Shown: in pieces, positions 43,089 to 53,104 of the stretch
How the letters are laid out: each line of letters starts with the position of its first letter
How positions within the stretch are numbered: position 1 is the first letter of the stretch
From: Antarcticimicrobium luteum
Lineage (GTDB): Bacteria > Pseudomonadota > Alphaproteobacteria > Rhodobacterales > Rhodobacteraceae
NCBI RefSeq assembly: GCF_004358185.1
Contig: NZ_SMUV01000067.1
Coordinates: 1 to 64,000 of the forward strand
DNA: 64,000 nucleotides
Direction of reading: 5' to 3'
Made by a program: the position numbers and the translations under genes
Notes under the pieces: model-generated
The model's database searches: none
What the model was told of the DNA's origin: nothing
What the model saw: only the letters and a program-made list of their open reading frames with translations

Positions 43089-44168
43089 TCACGCAGCCCC
43101 GCCGCGCCAGAGGTCATAGGCCTTGCGCATCACCGTCGGCAGGTCGCTGGGCCGGAAGGCATCGCGGCTCAGAACCTCGCCCGCCGTCGGCGCCGCCGCA
43201 TCGGGCAGCGGCGCGGTCTTCACCGTGAGGATCAGATGGAAATGGGTAAAGGTATGGCGCACCTCGCCCGGCAGCGTGGTCCAGTCCGCCTCAAAGGGCG
43301 GGCGGTCCTGCGGCGCCTCGCCCCAATCCGATCCGGGCCAGCCCAGCATCCCGCCCAGCAGCCCCTTGTCCGGCCGCCGTTCCAGCAGCAGCGCGCCGTC
43401 GCCGCGACGGGCCAGATAGACGATACCGCGCCGGGTCGGCTTGGGTTTCTTCGGCGTCTTCTTCGGCAGGCCCGGCGCCGTGCCCGCCGCCCGGGAGCGG
43501 CAGCGGTCGCGCAGCGGACAGATGCCGCAGGCCGGCGACTTCGGGGTGCAGATCGTCGCGCCCAGATCCATCACCGCCTGGGCATAATCGCCGGGCCGCT
43601 CTGCCGGGGTATGCCCGGCGGCGCGGGCCTTCAACTCGGGCTTGGCGGTGGGCAGCGGCGTTTCAATGTCGTGCAGCCGGGCCATCACCCGCTCGACATT
43701 GCCGTCCATCACCGTTTCCGGCCTGTCAAAGGCGATGGCGGCAATGGCGGCGGCGGTATAAGGACCGACGCCCGGCAGCCGCAACAGCGCGTCATGGCTG
43801 TCGGGAAAGCGCCCGTTCAGTTCACCCGTCACGAAACGTGCGCATTTCAACAGGTTGCGCGCCCGCGCGTAATATCCCAGTCCGGCCCATTCGCCCATCA
43901 CGGCGCCATCCCCGGCCGCCGCCAGTGCCCCCACATCCGGCCAGAGCATGGTGAAGCGGTGGAAATAGTCGCGCACGGCGGCCACCGTCGTCTGTTGCAG
44001 CATCACCTCGGACAGCCAGACGCGATAGGGATCGGGCCGCACCCCCGCCGCCCGCGCCGCCGGACTGACCCGCCAGGGCAGATCCCGGGCATGGGCATCG
44101 TACCAGGCCAGCAGGTCGCCCGCGATGGGTTCGGGGTCGAACCCGCTTTCGAAATCGGAGTCACGCAA
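43089..44168 (-). CDS. mutY: A/G-specific adenine glycosylase
   Basis: 359 residues. Helix-hairpin-helix LPGVGPYTAAAI, catalytic Glu54 (WLSEVMLQQT) and Asp155 (VMDGNVERV), [4Fe-4S] ligands CTPKSPACGICPLRDRC (C-x6-C-x2-C-x5-C), and a C-terminal NUDIX-like domain recognising 8-oxoguanine. MutY removes adenine mispaired with 8-oxoG. Divergent from dciA; the 83-base gap must hold both promoters. Confidence 0.96.
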   Translation of the reverse strand: MRDSDFESGFDPEPIAGDLLAWYDAHARDLPWRVSPAARAAGVRPDPYRVWLSEVMLQQTTVAAVRDYFHRFTMLWPDVGALAAAGDGAVMGEWAGLGYYARARNLLKCARFVTGELNGRFPDSHDALLRLPGVGPYTAAAIAAIAFDRPETVMDGNVERVMARLHDIETPLPTAKPELKARAAGHTPAERPGDYAQAVMDLGATICTPKSPACGICPLRDRCRSRAAGTAPGLPKKTPKKPKPTRRGIVYLARRGDGALLLERRPDKGLLGGMLGWPGSDWGEAPQDRPPFEADWTTLPGEVRHTFTHFHLILTVKTAPLPDAAAPTAGEVLSRDAFRPSDLPTVMRKAYDLWRGGAA

Positions 44169-44251
44169 TCTTTATCCGTCCGCCTTTCGGGTTTCGCTGG
44201 TACTCGGGTTCCTGAGGCATAGAATAACGCGCAGCAGATGGGAATCCATGC

Positions 44252-44758
44252 ATGGCACCGCGCCGATCGACAACCCGGGGCTTCAAACGTACCGCGACGC
44301 TGCTGAACGAGCAGATCCGCCGCGCCGGCGAGAGCCGGGGCTTCGCCGTGACCCGGGTCCTGACCCATTGGGCCGAGATTGCCGGCCCCGACATGGCGGC
44401 GGTCTCGCGCCCGGTCAAGATCGGCTATGGGCGTGGCGGCTTTGGCGCCACGCTGACGGTCCTGACCACCGGCTCCCACGCGCCGATGCTGGACATGCAG
44501 AAGGATCAGCTGCGCGACCGGGTGAACGCGGTCTATGGCTACAACGCGATCAGCCGGGTGCGGATCACCCAGACCGCCCCCACCGGTTTCGCCGAGGGTC
44601 AGGCCCGGTTCGAGCGTCCGGAGCCGCCGCCGCCGCCCGAGCCGGCGCCGGAGATCTGCCGCGATGCCAGCGAGACCGCGGGCGCCATCACCGACGATGG
44701 TCTGCGCGCGGCCCTTGAACGTCTGGGCCGCAACGTTCTATCCAGACACAGACATTGA
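44252..44758 (+). CDS. DciA-like DUF721 protein
   Basis: 168 residues; the N-terminal 95 match DUF721 (LNEQIRRAGESRGFAVTRVLTHWAEIAG, then LTVLTTGSHAPMLDMQKDQL), and the remainder is a Pro/Glu-rich flexible tail. DciA loads the replicative helicase DnaB at the origin in bacteria lacking DnaC. Divergent from mutY and upstream of dsbA, a gene order common in alphaproteobacteria. Confidence 0.85.
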   Translation: MAPRRSTTRGFKRTATLLNEQIRRAGESRGFAVTRVLTHWAEIAGPDMAAVSRPVKIGYGRGGFGATLTVLTTGSHAPMLDMQKDQLRDRVNAVYGYNAISRVRITQTAPTGFAEGQARFERPEPPPPPEPAPEICRDASETAGAITDDGLRAALERLGRNVLSRHRH

Positions 44759-44771
44759 GAAAGGGGTACTG

Positions 44772-45443
44772 ATGACCCGGAAACTTCCCGCGCTGCTCGC
44801 GGCTGTCCTTTTGCTGGCGGGCGCCTTCATCTTCGTCGACCGCCCGAACGGAGCCTCGGCCCCGCTGTTGATCGGCGCCGCCAATGCCGAGGAGACGGCA
44901 CAGATCGATACCGCAAGCATCGCGGATATGGTCCAGGGCGCCGAGGATGCGCCGGTGACGATCATCGAATACGCCTCTTTTACCTGCCCGCATTGCGCGA
45001 ATTTCCATGAGGGGCCGTACAAGAAGCTGAAGTCGGAGTATATCGACACCGGCAAGGTGCGCTTCATCTATCGCGAGGTGTATTTCGACCGCTACGGCCT
45101 CTGGGCCTCGATGATCGCGCGCTGCGGCGGACCCGAAAAATTCTTTGGCATCACCAACCTGATCTTCAAGGGGCAATCGGACTGGATCCGCGCCGGCGGC
45201 CCGACCGAGATCGTGGACGAACTGCGCAAGATCGGCCGCCTGGCCGGGCTGGAGAAGGACGGGCTCGAGGCCTGTCTGCAGGACGGCGCTAGCGCGCAGA
45301 CGCTGGTCGCCTGGTACCAGCAGAACGCCGAGGCGGATGACATCACCGCCACCCCCAGCTTCATCGTCAATGGGCAAAAGGTGTCGAACCAGCCCTGGGA
45401 CGAGTTCAAGGCGTTGATCGAGGCGGAGCTGGCCAAACAATGA
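44772..45443 (+). CDS. DsbA-family periplasmic thiol-disulfide oxidoreductase
   Basis: 223 residues with a signal peptide (to about residue 39, AANA-EE), active site CPHC (Cys72-Cys75) in a thioredoxin fold, and cis-Pro motif TATPSF. The helical insertion is of the DsbA/BdbD (Thioredoxin_4) type. ATG has AAGGGG ten bases upstream. Its stop overlaps the CoA-transferase start (ATGA). Confidence 0.9.
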   Translation: MTRKLPALLAAVLLLAGAFIFVDRPNGASAPLLIGAANAEETAQIDTASIADMVQGAEDAPVTIIEYASFTCPHCANFHEGPYKKLKSEYIDTGKVRFIYREVYFDRYGLWASMIARCGGPEKFFGITNLIFKGQSDWIRAGGPTEIVDELRKIGRLAGLEKDGLEACLQDGASAQTLVAWYQQNAEADDITATPSFIVNGQKVSNQPWDEFKALIEAELAKQ

Positions 45444-46558
45444 CCGCACCGCTTTCCGGCCTGAAGGTCGTCGAACTGGCCCGTATCCTGGCCGGCCCCT
45501 GGGCTGGCCAGACGCTGTCGGACCTCGGTGCGGAGGTGATCAAGGTCGAAAGCCCGGCGGGGGACGACACCCGCGCCTGGGGCCCGCCCTTTGTCGAGCG
45601 CGAGGGCGAGGTCTCGGCCGCCTATTTCCATTCGGCAAACCGCGGCAAGGCCTCGGTCATCGCCGATTTCACCGCCGAAGAAGGCCGCGAAAAGGTCCGG
45701 ACGCTGGTGCGCGACGCCGATATCCTGATCGAGAATTTCAAAGTCGGCGGGCTGAAGAAATACGGACTCGACTATGACAGCCTGCGGCAGATCAATCCGC
45801 GGCTGATCTATTGCTCGATCACCGGGTTCGGCCAGGACGGGCCCTATGCCCACAGGGCGGGCTATGATTTCATCATCCAGGGCATGTCCGGGCTGATGTC
45901 GATCACGGGCGAGCCGGACGGCCAGCCGCAGAAATCCGGCGTGGCGATCACCGATATCTTCACCGGAATCTACGCGGTCACCGGCATTCTGGCGGCGCTG
46001 CATCAGCGCGAACGCACCGGGCGCGGCCAGCATGTCGACATGGCGTTGCTGGACGTGGCGGTGGCGGTGACCGCCAATCAGGCGATGAATTATCTCACCA
46101 CCGGCACGCCGCCGGGGCGGATGGGAAATGCCCATATGAACCTGACCCCCTACCAGGTGTTCGATTGCGCCGACGGCCATATCATCATCGCCACCGGCAA
46201 CGACGCGCAATACCGGCGACTGTGCCGGATCCTCGGGCTGGACGAGATGGCCGAGGCGCCGGAGTTCCTGCACAACAAGGACCGGATCGCCAACCGCCGG
46301 GTTATGATCGCCCGGCTCAACGGCGCCACCGCGCAGCGCTCCAAGGCAGATCTGCTCGCCGCCTGCGAGGCGGAGGGGGTGCCGGCCGGCCCGATCAACG
46401 ACCTGGCCGAGGTGATGGCCGACCCGCAGGTGGTGGCGCGCGGCATGCAGATCGAGCTGGGCGGTGTGCCGGGCGTGCGCTCGCCGTTCAGATTCTCCGA
46501 TTCCGAACTTTCGCTGCACCGTCCGGCGCCGAAACTGGGCGCGGACGACAAGGGCTAG
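45440..46558 (+). CDS. CaiB/BaiF-family CoA transferase
   Basis: 372 residues of the class III CoA-transferase family: LKVVELARILAGPWAGQTLSDLGAEVIKVE near the start, the catalytic Asp in FNCSITGFGQDGP-like (SITGFGQDGPYAHRAGYD, the D forming the acyl anhydride lies in this region), and VDMALLDVAVAVTANQ. Transfers CoA between carboxylates such as formate/oxalate, succinate or carnitine derivatives. Overlaps dsbA by four bases; no metabolic partner is apparent. Confidence 0.88.
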   Translation: MTAPLSGLKVVELARILAGPWAGQTLSDLGAEVIKVESPAGDDTRAWGPPFVEREGEVSAAYFHSANRGKASVIADFTAEEGREKVRTLVRDADILIENFKVGGLKKYGLDYDSLRQINPRLIYCSITGFGQDGPYAHRAGYDFIIQGMSGLMSITGEPDGQPQKSGVAITDIFTGIYAVTGILAALHQRERTGRGQHVDMALLDVAVAVTANQAMNYLTTGTPPGRMGNAHMNLTPYQVFDCADGHIIIATGNDAQYRRLCRILGLDEMAEAPEFLHNKDRIANRRVMIARLNGATAQRSKADLLAACEAEGVPAGPINDLAEVMADPQVVARGMQIELGGVPGVRSPFRFSDSELSLHRPAPKLGADDKG

Positions 46559-46632
46559 GCGTCCGGCGATCCCGGCCGCGACAGGGCGATTTGCAAATAC
46601 GGATGGCCTGCCCGCCGCACCTGGCGCAGAGG

Positions 46633-47637
46633 TCAGGGTGGCGGCGGTGCGGCTCTGCGCAGCAGGGCCCTGACCATCTCGCTCTCTTCCACCTGCAGCC
46701 GCACCGGCAGGGTGATTACCTTGCTGCGAAAATCCGGCGGCAGGCGAACGGCGTCCTTTTCGGTGGTCACCAGCTGCGCGCCCAATGCGCGCGCCTCGGT
46801 CTCCAGCCGGGCCATCAGCGCGCTCGACAGCGGCTGATGGTCGTCCAGAGGTTCGGCCCGGCGCAGATCGGCGCCAAGCCGGCGCAGGGTGGCAAAGAAC
46901 TTCTCCGGCTGCCCGATCCCGGCAAAGGCCAGCACCGGCGTATCGCTCCAGTCCATGCCGGTCTGCAGCGGCGCCAGTTCGGCCCGGGCCCGCGGCACCG
47001 GGACCGCGCCAGACCAGATCCGGTCGAACCGTGCCTGTGCCTCCGCCCCGCCGATGGACAGAACCAGATCGGCCCGCGCCAGGCCGGTATCGACAGGTTC
47101 GCGTAGCGGACCGGCCGGCAGGCAGCGCCCGTTGCCAAAGCCCTGGGCGGCGTCGACCACGACGATCGAGGCGCTTTTTTGTACAGTCGGGTTCTGGAAA
47201 CCGTCATCCAGCACGATCGCGGTGGCGCCCGCCGCCGCCGCCGCGCGGGCGCCGGCGGCGCGGTCTTTCGCCACCCAGACGTCGGCAAAGGCGGCCAGCA
47301 ACAGCGGCTCGTCCCCGGTCTGGCTGGCGCGGTGGCGGGCCGGGTCGACCTGCACCGGGCCGGCCAGCCGCCCGCCATGGCCGCGGGTGACCACATGCGG
47401 CACATGGCCGATGCCGCGCAGCGCCTCGATCACCCAGATCACGGTCGGCGTCTTGCCGGTGCCGCCGACATTCAGATTGCCGACGCAGATCACCGGCACC
47501 CCGGGGATCAGGCCGGGTCCGCCACGCGCCAGCCGCCGGGCTGTGGCCCATGCATAGAGTGCGCCCAGCGGCGCCAGCAGCCGGGCCTGCCAGCCGGGCG
47601 CCTCGGGTGGGCGGATCCAGAAGTCAGGCGCGCGCAT
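46633..47637 (-). CDS. lpxK: Tetraacyldisaccharide 4'-kinase LpxK
   Basis: 334 residues with membrane-associating N-terminus and P-loop [21 protein letters not shown] and the Walker B-like DDGFQNP. LpxK phosphorylates the 4' position of the lipid A disaccharide at the inner membrane. It overlaps the waaA-like gene by 14 bases. Confidence 0.95.
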   Translation of the reverse strand: MRAPDFWIRPPEAPGWQARLLAPLGALYAWATARRLARGGPGLIPGVPVICVGNLNVGGTGKTPTVIWVIEALRGIGHVPHVVTRGHGGRLAGPVQVDPARHRASQTGDEPLLLAAFADVWVAKDRAAGARAAAAAGATAIVLDDGFQNPTVQKSASIVVVDAAQGFGNGRCLPAGPLREPVDTGLARADLVLSIGGAEAQARFDRIWSGAVPVPRARAELAPLQTGMDWSDTPVLAFAGIGQPEKFFATLRRLGADLRRAEPLDDHQPLSSALMARLETEARALGAQLVTTEKDAVRLPPDFRSKVITLPVRLQVEESEMVRALLRRAAPPPP

Positions 47638-48850
47638 CGCGGGCCTCCTTCCGGTCCAGCAGATCCTGGATCAGCTCGATCAGATGATCGGTCACTGCGG
47701 CGCTTTCGGTGATGGTGTCCCAGCCGGCCAGCGCCATGGCGGCGGCATGATCGGGCGCCGAGAGCTGCACCACCGCCTGCGCCAGGGTCTCGGCGTCCTG
47801 TACGGCGCGGGCGGCCCTGGCCTGTGCCAGCCTGGCATAGGCCTCGGCGTGGTCCGCGATATTGGGCCCATACAGCACCGCCGATCCCAGCGCGGCGGCG
47901 GCAAAGGGGGCGTGGCCGGTGGCCCCCCCGGCCAGCGACCCGGCCATGAAGGTGATCGGAGCCATGCGATACCACAGGCCCAGATCCGAGCTGTCATCGC
48001 AGATCAGCAGTTGCACCTCTTCGCCTATGGGATCGCCGCCATGCCAGTCGGCAAACCGCAGCCCGGCGGCGCCGGCGGCCTCGGTCAGCGCGCCGGTCTC
48101 CCCCGGCTCGGCGGGAACCGCGACCAGCAACAGCCGGTGCTGGAACCGCAGGGCATCCCGATGGGCGGCCAGGACCGGCGCGAATTCCTCCGGTTGCAGA
48201 TATGCGGCCAGCCACAGCGGCCGCCCCGAGAGCGCCTGTGCCGCCGCCGTCAGCGCGGTGTCCGGGCAGGGCGGCGGGCTGACCCCCATCAGCAGACGGG
48301 AATGCGCCTCGATCCTGGCCCCGGAAACGCCGAGGCGGCGCAGCTGCGTCGCGGCGGCGTCGCTGGCGGTCAGGATGGCGCCGAACCGCTCCAGGCAGGG
48401 GCGGGTGAGGTCGGTCAGCCATCCGGCGCGGCGGCGCGGCAGATCGCGGGCCTCCAGATCGGCCAGCACCATGACGGTGCCGCGGTCGGCGGCCAGACTG
48501 ATCAGGTTGGGCATCAGATCCCCCCCGGTCCACAGGCACAGATCGGGTTTCCAGTGGTCGAGAAAGGCGCGCACCGCCAGCGGATGATCCGACATCACCG
48601 GCACCGGCACCGGATCGCGCCAGGGCGCGGCCACCGGAACCGAGGCATTCACCGTGATCAGCAGATTGACCTCGGGCCGCTGCGCCCGCAGCCGGGCGCC
48701 CAGATCGCGCAGCGCCAGGTGCCGCTCGGGGCTGGTGGCATGCATCCAGATCAGCGGCCCCCGGGGGCGCGGCGGCGGTGGATCCTGCACCGGCTGCGCC
48801 GTCCGCCAGGACAGCGCGCGATACATCGCCAGCCCCAGCGACAGCGGCAT
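47624..48850 (-). CDS. waaA: Divergent Kdo transferase (WaaA-type glycosyltransferase)
   Basis: 408 residues, GT-B fold of the WaaA/KdtA family: HATSPERH near the start matches the HxxSxGE loop with catalytic Glu, and C-terminal [21 protein letters not shown] matches the GG-S-L-x-GGHNP(L)EPAA motif in weakened form. The second family motif ETE-WP is replaced by TGGDLMPNL. It transfers Kdo to lipid A precursor if functional; position between a DUF4170 gene and lpxK supports lipid A/LPS work. ATG at 48850 chosen as the family N-terminus; the frame extends upstream into the next gene. Confidence 0.8.
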   Translation of the reverse strand: MPLSLGLAMYRALSWRTAQPVQDPPPPRPRGPLIWMHATSPERHLALRDLGARLRAQRPEVNLLITVNASVPVAAPWRDPVPVPVMSDHPLAVRAFLDHWKPDLCLWTGGDLMPNLISLAADRGTVMVLADLEARDLPRRRAGWLTDLTRPCLERFGAILTASDAAATQLRRLGVSGARIEAHSRLLMGVSPPPCPDTALTAAAQALSGRPLWLAAYLQPEEFAPVLAAHRDALRFQHRLLLVAVPAEPGETGALTEAAGAAGLRFADWHGGDPIGEEVQLLICDDSSDLGLWYRMAPITFMAGSLAGGATGHAPFAAAALGSAVLYGPNIADHAEAYARLAQARAARAVQDAETLAQAVVQLSAPDHAAAMALAGWDTITESAAVTDHLIELIQDLLDRKEARDARA

Positions 48851-48854
48851 GGGC

Positions 48855-49097
48855 TCAGCCCAGCTCTTCGGTTGATGACGCTTCCTGTTCCTCGTCGCGC
48901 AGCCGGTGGATATGGGCGATGAAATAGCGCATATGCGCGTCGTCCACAGTGCGCTGCGCCTCGGCCTTCCAGGCGGCATAGGCGGACTCGTAATCGGGGA
49001 ACATGCCGACGATATGGATGTTGTCGACATCCTTGAACGTGCTTTTCGACGGGTCGACCAACTCGCCGCCGAAGACCAGGTGAAGACGTTGGGTCAT
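48855..49097 (-). CDS. DUF4170 family protein
   Basis: 80 residues matching DUF4170 (LHLVFGGELVDPSKSTFKDV, YESAYAAWKAEAQRTVDDAHMRYFI), a small alphaproteobacterial family often next to LPS or lipid A genes. No membrane helix or catalytic motif seen. ATG at 49097 with AAGGA (AAAGGATGCCGAT) upstream. Four bases before the waaA-like start, so in operon. Confidence 0.85.
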   Translation of the reverse strand: MTQRLHLVFGGELVDPSKSTFKDVDNIHIVGMFPDYESAYAAWKAEAQRTVDDAHMRYFIAHIHRLRDEEQEASSTEELG

Positions 49098-49191
49098 ATC
49101 GGCATCCTTTCCGATGTTCGGGTGTCCGGGCTGCCGGCACCCTACGCCCTGTCGGTGTGGCGTCAAGGCGGGGCCGGGGCCGGATCGCGGC

Positions 49192-49995
49192 TCAGGCGGG
49201 GGCGATGTCGGGATCATGCGGCTCCAGCGCCGCGCTGAGCCGGGCATGCAGCGAACGGCCGGCGGCAAGCACGCCATTGACCTGCGGTTGCGGGTTGTTG
49301 AAGCGCAGCGGCGCACCGCGCCGGTCGGTGCAGACCGCGCCGGCCTCCTGCAGGATCAGATCGCCGGCGGCGATATCCCATTCCCAGCTGGGGCGCAGGG
49401 TCATCATGCCGTCGTAGCGCCCCTGCGCCACCAGCGCCATGCGATAGGCCAGCGACGGCCGATAGGCGCGGCGAAAGCCGGGCGCGGCCCCGGCGCGCCA
49501 GTGCCGGGCCTCCAGATTGGGACGGGTGGCCAGGATCTGTGCCTTGTCCAGATCGCGGCTTGCGCTGGCGGCGATCGGATCGCCGTTGAGGCGCGCGCCT
49601 GCCCCGCGCCCGGCGCTGTAGAGCAGATCGCACATCGGCAGATAGATCACCGCGGCGGTGACCTCGCCGCGCTCGGCGATGGCCAGGGCATGGGCCCAGG
49701 TCCGCTCTCCGGCGGCAAAGCTGCGGGTGCCGTCGATGGGATCGATGATGAACACCCGGTCGCGTTTCAGCCGCTCGCTGCCGTCCTCGCTTTCCTCCGA
49801 CAGCCAGCCGTAATCGGGCCGGGCGGCGCGCAGCCGGTCCTCGAGCATCTCGTTCACCGCCAGGTCCGCCTCGGTCACCGGACCGGCGCCTTCGGGCTTG
49901 TCCCAGCGCCGCGCCTCGGGTCCGCTATAGCTGCAGGCGATCTCGCCCGCCGCGCGGGCGGCGTCGATCAGCAGGGACAGGTCAGGTTCCGGCAA
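49192..49995 (-). CDS. cysQ: 3'(2'),5'-bisphosphate nucleotidase / inositol monophosphatase family
   Basis: 267 residues of the lithium-sensitive phosphatase fold: metal motifs GPVTEADLAVNEML, SEESEDG, IDPIDGTRSFAAG and WEWDIAAGDLIL. CysQ-type members remove the 3'-phosphate of PAP; the family also includes inositol and fructose bisphosphatases. Start overlaps the pmbA end by 14 bases, so translation is coupled. The RERT-like (ERTWAH) loop is CysQ-like. Confidence 0.85.
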   Translation of the reverse strand: MPEPDLSLLIDAARAAGEIACSYSGPEARRWDKPEGAGPVTEADLAVNEMLEDRLRAARPDYGWLSEESEDGSERLKRDRVFIIDPIDGTRSFAAGERTWAHALAIAERGEVTAAVIYLPMCDLLYSAGRGAGARLNGDPIAASASRDLDKAQILATRPNLEARHWRAGAAPGFRRAYRPSLAYRMALVAQGRYDGMMTLRPSWEWDIAAGDLILQEAGAVCTDRRGAPLRFNNPQPQVNGVLAAGRSLHARLSAALEPHDPDIAPA

Positions 49996-51328
49996 GCGTC
50001 ATTCCTTCGATCAGCAAAGAGGGCACCACACGGGACAGATAGGTACGCGCATCGTTGGCCGGAATGATCCGCAGCAACATGTCGCGCAGATTGCCGGCGA
50101 TGGTGCATTCGTTGACCGGGTAGGCGATCTCGCCTTTCTCGACCCAGAGGCCGGCGGCGCCACGCGAATAATCGCCGGTATTGGGGTTGATGGTCGCGCC
50201 GATCAGAGAGGTGACCAGCAGCCCGGTGCCCATGTCGCGGATCAGTTCGGCGCGGCTGGCCTCGCCCGGGCTGAGCGCGATGTTCCAGGTGGCCGGCGCG
50301 GGGGTCGAGGAGACGCCGCGCGCGGCGTTGCCGGTGGGCGCCATTCCCAGTTGCCGGGCGCTGGCCAGATCCAGCGTCCAGCCGGTCAGCACCCCCTTGT
50401 CCACGATGGCGCGCCGCCGGGTCGGCAGCCCCTCGGCATCGAAGGGGCGCGAGCCGCCGATGCGGGGGCGATGCGGATCCTCGATCACCGACAGATGTTC
50501 GGGCAGCACCGGTTTGCCCAGATCGTCCTTCAGCCAGGACGAGCCGCGCGCCACGGCCGCGCCATTGGCGGCGGCCAGCAGATGCCCGATCAGCGACGCG
50601 GCGATGCGTTCGTCGAACAGCACCGGGAATTGCCCGGTTTTCGGCTTGCGCGCGCCCAGCCGCGCCACCGCGCGCTCACCCGCCAGCGCGCCGATCACCT
50701 CGGGGCTGCGCAGGTCGGACTGAAAGCTGCGGCTGTCGCCATCGTAATCGCGTTCCATCCCGGTGCCGGTCCCCGCGATCGCCACGCAGGACGTGGAGCG
50801 CCCTGTGCGCGTATAGCCGCCGGAAAATCCGTTGGTGGCGGCCAGATGCACCGCGTGCCGGCTGTAAGAGGCGCCGGCGGCCTGCACCTGGGCAACGCCC
50901 CCGATCGCCAGCGCGGCGGCTTCGGCGGCCAGCGCATCGGCCTGCAGCGCCGCAGGCGCCGGTTCGGGCGAAGGATCCTCGAGTTCGAGCGCGGCGGTGT
51001 CCCAGCCGCGGGCCAACTGGCCGGGGTCGGCCAGGCCCGCATAGGGGTCTTCGGGGGTTTCCCGCGCCATGGCGACGGCGCGCTCGGCCATGTCGGCCAG
51101 CGTTTCGGGCCGGCTGTCCGAGGCCGATACATTCGCCTGCCGCCGTCCGATCAGAACGCGCAGCCCGATGTCGGTGCTTTCCGACCGCTCGGCCTTTTCC
51201 AGTGTGCCGGCGCGGACATCGACCTCGACCGATCCGCCGCTGATGGCGATGGCGTCGGCGGCCTCGGCGCCGGCCTTGCGCGCGGCGGCCAGCATGGCGT
51301 GGCACAGCTCTTCGAGGGATTGGGTCAT
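49982..51328 (-). CDS. pmbA: TldE/PmbA-type metalloprotease subunit
   Basis: 448 residues of the TldD/PmbA family (GLRVLIGRRQANVSASD, PKTGQFPVLFDERIAASL, TGNAARGVSSTPAPATW). PmbA (TldE) with TldD matures peptides such as microcins and degrades unfolded peptides. Lacking a Zn HExxxH motif, as expected for the TldE subunit. A long upstream frame extends to 51433 but the ATG at 51328 has AGGGGCG just before it and the family N-terminus. Confidence 0.92.
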   Translation of the reverse strand: MTQSLEELCHAMLAAARKAGAEAADAIAISGGSVEVDVRAGTLEKAERSESTDIGLRVLIGRRQANVSASDSRPETLADMAERAVAMARETPEDPYAGLADPGQLARGWDTAALELEDPSPEPAPAALQADALAAEAAALAIGGVAQVQAAGASYSRHAVHLAATNGFSGGYTRTGRSTSCVAIAGTGTGMERDYDGDSRSFQSDLRSPEVIGALAGERAVARLGARKPKTGQFPVLFDERIAASLIGHLLAAANGAAVARGSSWLKDDLGKPVLPEHLSVIEDPHRPRIGGSRPFDAEGLPTRRRAIVDKGVLTGWTLDLASARQLGMAPTGNAARGVSSTPAPATWNIALSPGEASRAELIRDMGTGLLVTSLIGATINPNTGDYSRGAAGLWVEKGEIAYPVNECTIAGNLRDMLLRIIPANDARTYLSRVVPSLLIEGMTLAGT

Positions 51329-51399
51329 GGGCGCCCCTGTTTGCGAAAGTCCTGCCGTGAGGTAGCCCCGGAACGTCCGCGCCGCAAGGGAGCGGACGC

Positions 51400-51427
51400 A
51401 AAACGGGGCCGGCATGGACCGGCCCCG
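51400..51427 (-). terminator. Rho-independent terminator of the DUF2125 gene
   Basis: On the minus strand CGGGGCCGG (51427-51419) and CCGGCCCCG (51412-51404) form a nine-base stem with a six-base loop, followed by TTTTGCG. It lies about 25 bases past the stop of the DUF2125 gene. Confidence 0.78.
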
Positions 51428-51452
51428 CAGCATGTCCCCCGGGGGGACAGGA

Positions 51453-52976
51453 TCACTTCAGCCGTTGACCGTTGGCCAGGATCTGGCCCTGATCGTTGAT
51501 CACGATCTCGGAATTCAGCGTATCGGGGCCGTCGCCCGGAACCGCCACCATGCTCATCATCATGCGCGCGCCGGTGGCGTCCTCGTCCGACATCAGCCCC
51601 ATCTGGATCAGCCGGTCGATCAGCCCGTTGGCCCCGGACAGCGCGAGACTGGCCGTGCCCGACGGCGCCGGAATCCCGTCAAAGCTCTCCATATCGCTGT
51701 TGTCGAAGGTGAAGTCGCCGCTGCCGGTCAGCTCGGCGCCGGCGGCCGAGACCCGCAGCGCGTTGATCGTCAGCGCATGCAGCTCGCCCGGGGGGGTGTC
51801 ACTGCCCTCGATCGTCTCGGCGATCGCCGGGTCGAGCAGATCGGCCAGCAGCCGCACCTTGCCGCTCAGGTCCACGATGATGGTCGCCGGATCGCGCGGC
51901 AGGATCGCGCCCGGATCGAAGATGCCCCAAAGCTGTTCGGGCATGGTGAAATCGGCAATGGTCAGCCCAAAGGCAAAGGGTTGTTGCGCCTCAGAGCTGG
52001 CCACCGGAATATCGAGCGCAAAGGCGGCCTTCTGCATGGCGATGGCGATGGGAAACGGCAGCTCGGCGGTTTCCATGGTGATCCGGCTCTGGTTCTGCGA
52101 CACCTCATAGGCCAGATGCGCCGCATCCATGGCAACCGATGCCATGCCCCCTTCGGAGGTGGAGGTCACGGCGAATGCCTCACCGTCGCCGGTGCCCGAC
52201 ATATCGCCGTTCCCCGCCGCATAGGTGAAGGTGCCGTCGAAACCGAACCCGGCCTTGAGCATCTGCGGCAGGTCCGTCGCGTCCATCTGCAGCGGCATCG
52301 TCCCCGACCCTTCGAAGCCGAGTTTCTGCATGCTGCCGCGGAAGGTCGCGGCATCCTCGGATTCGGGATCGTCGAAGGCCATGTCATAGGACACGTCCGC
52401 CGCCTTCATGTCCTGCTCATAGTTGCGCATGTCGGTCAGCCGCATACGGGTGCTGCTGATCACGTTGCTCAGCGACGCGGTCATGCGCAGAACTTCTGGC
52501 GGCAGGAGATCGCCCTCGACCGTCAGGGTATCCAGCGCCACCGCGATCCTGGCGGCGGTATAGTTATAGGTCATGTCGTCGGGCGCGCCCGACACCACCA
52601 TCGCGGCCCCGGTCTGGGTCAGTCCGATCACCGCCGTCACCTGATCGGTTCCGTCGGTCACGTCAAAGGTGAGCGGCATGCGCGCCGGCATCACCACATT
52701 GACGGTGCCATCGCCGTTCTCGGTGAACTCCAGCCGGTCGAGCAGGATCGAGACGGTGCCCTGGTCCTCGGGCATTTGCAGCGCCATGCTGAGGTCGCTG
52801 ACCGTAAGCGTGCCGCCGGACATGCTTTCGCTGGCGGTGATCTGGTAACCTGCGGCGGACAGATACCCGCGCCAGTCCGACCAGACGTCCTGCGCGGCCA
52901 GGTCGGCGAGCGCGCCATTGGCCGCGCATGACAGGATCAGCGCCAGGGCGGATCCGCGCGAAAGGTAAGCCATCAT
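51453..52976 (-). CDS. DUF2125 periplasmic protein
   Basis: 507 residues with a signal peptide (to about residue 24, ANGALA-DL) and a long beta-rich repeat-like body containing the DUF2125 motifs (WRGYLSAAGYQITASES, LTVSDLSMALQMPEDQG). Alphaproteobacterial, function unknown; the AsmA/TamB-like beta-solenoid style suggests an envelope lipid or outer membrane role, which is inference. Followed by a terminator; starts 128 bases before the divergent SDR gene. Confidence 0.85.
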   Translation of the reverse strand: MMAYLSRGSALALILSCAANGALADLAAQDVWSDWRGYLSAAGYQITASESMSGGTLTVSDLSMALQMPEDQGTVSILLDRLEFTENGDGTVNVVMPARMPLTFDVTDGTDQVTAVIGLTQTGAAMVVSGAPDDMTYNYTAARIAVALDTLTVEGDLLPPEVLRMTASLSNVISSTRMRLTDMRNYEQDMKAADVSYDMAFDDPESEDAATFRGSMQKLGFEGSGTMPLQMDATDLPQMLKAGFGFDGTFTYAAGNGDMSGTGDGEAFAVTSTSEGGMASVAMDAAHLAYEVSQNQSRITMETAELPFPIAIAMQKAAFALDIPVASSEAQQPFAFGLTIADFTMPEQLWGIFDPGAILPRDPATIIVDLSGKVRLLADLLDPAIAETIEGSDTPPGELHALTINALRVSAAGAELTGSGDFTFDNSDMESFDGIPAPSGTASLALSGANGLIDRLIQMGLMSDEDATGARMMMSMVAVPGDGPDTLNSEIVINDQGQILANGQRLK

Positions 52977-53104
52977 GAAAATATCCTCCTGGAAAACTTT
53001 GCTCTATCGTCCGTCCTGCGCGGCGGGGCGTCAAGGGGGAAGCACTGGACCGGCGCGTCACGGCGCAGTACCACTTGGCCGACAGGAATGCAGGGGAGCG
53101 GTCA

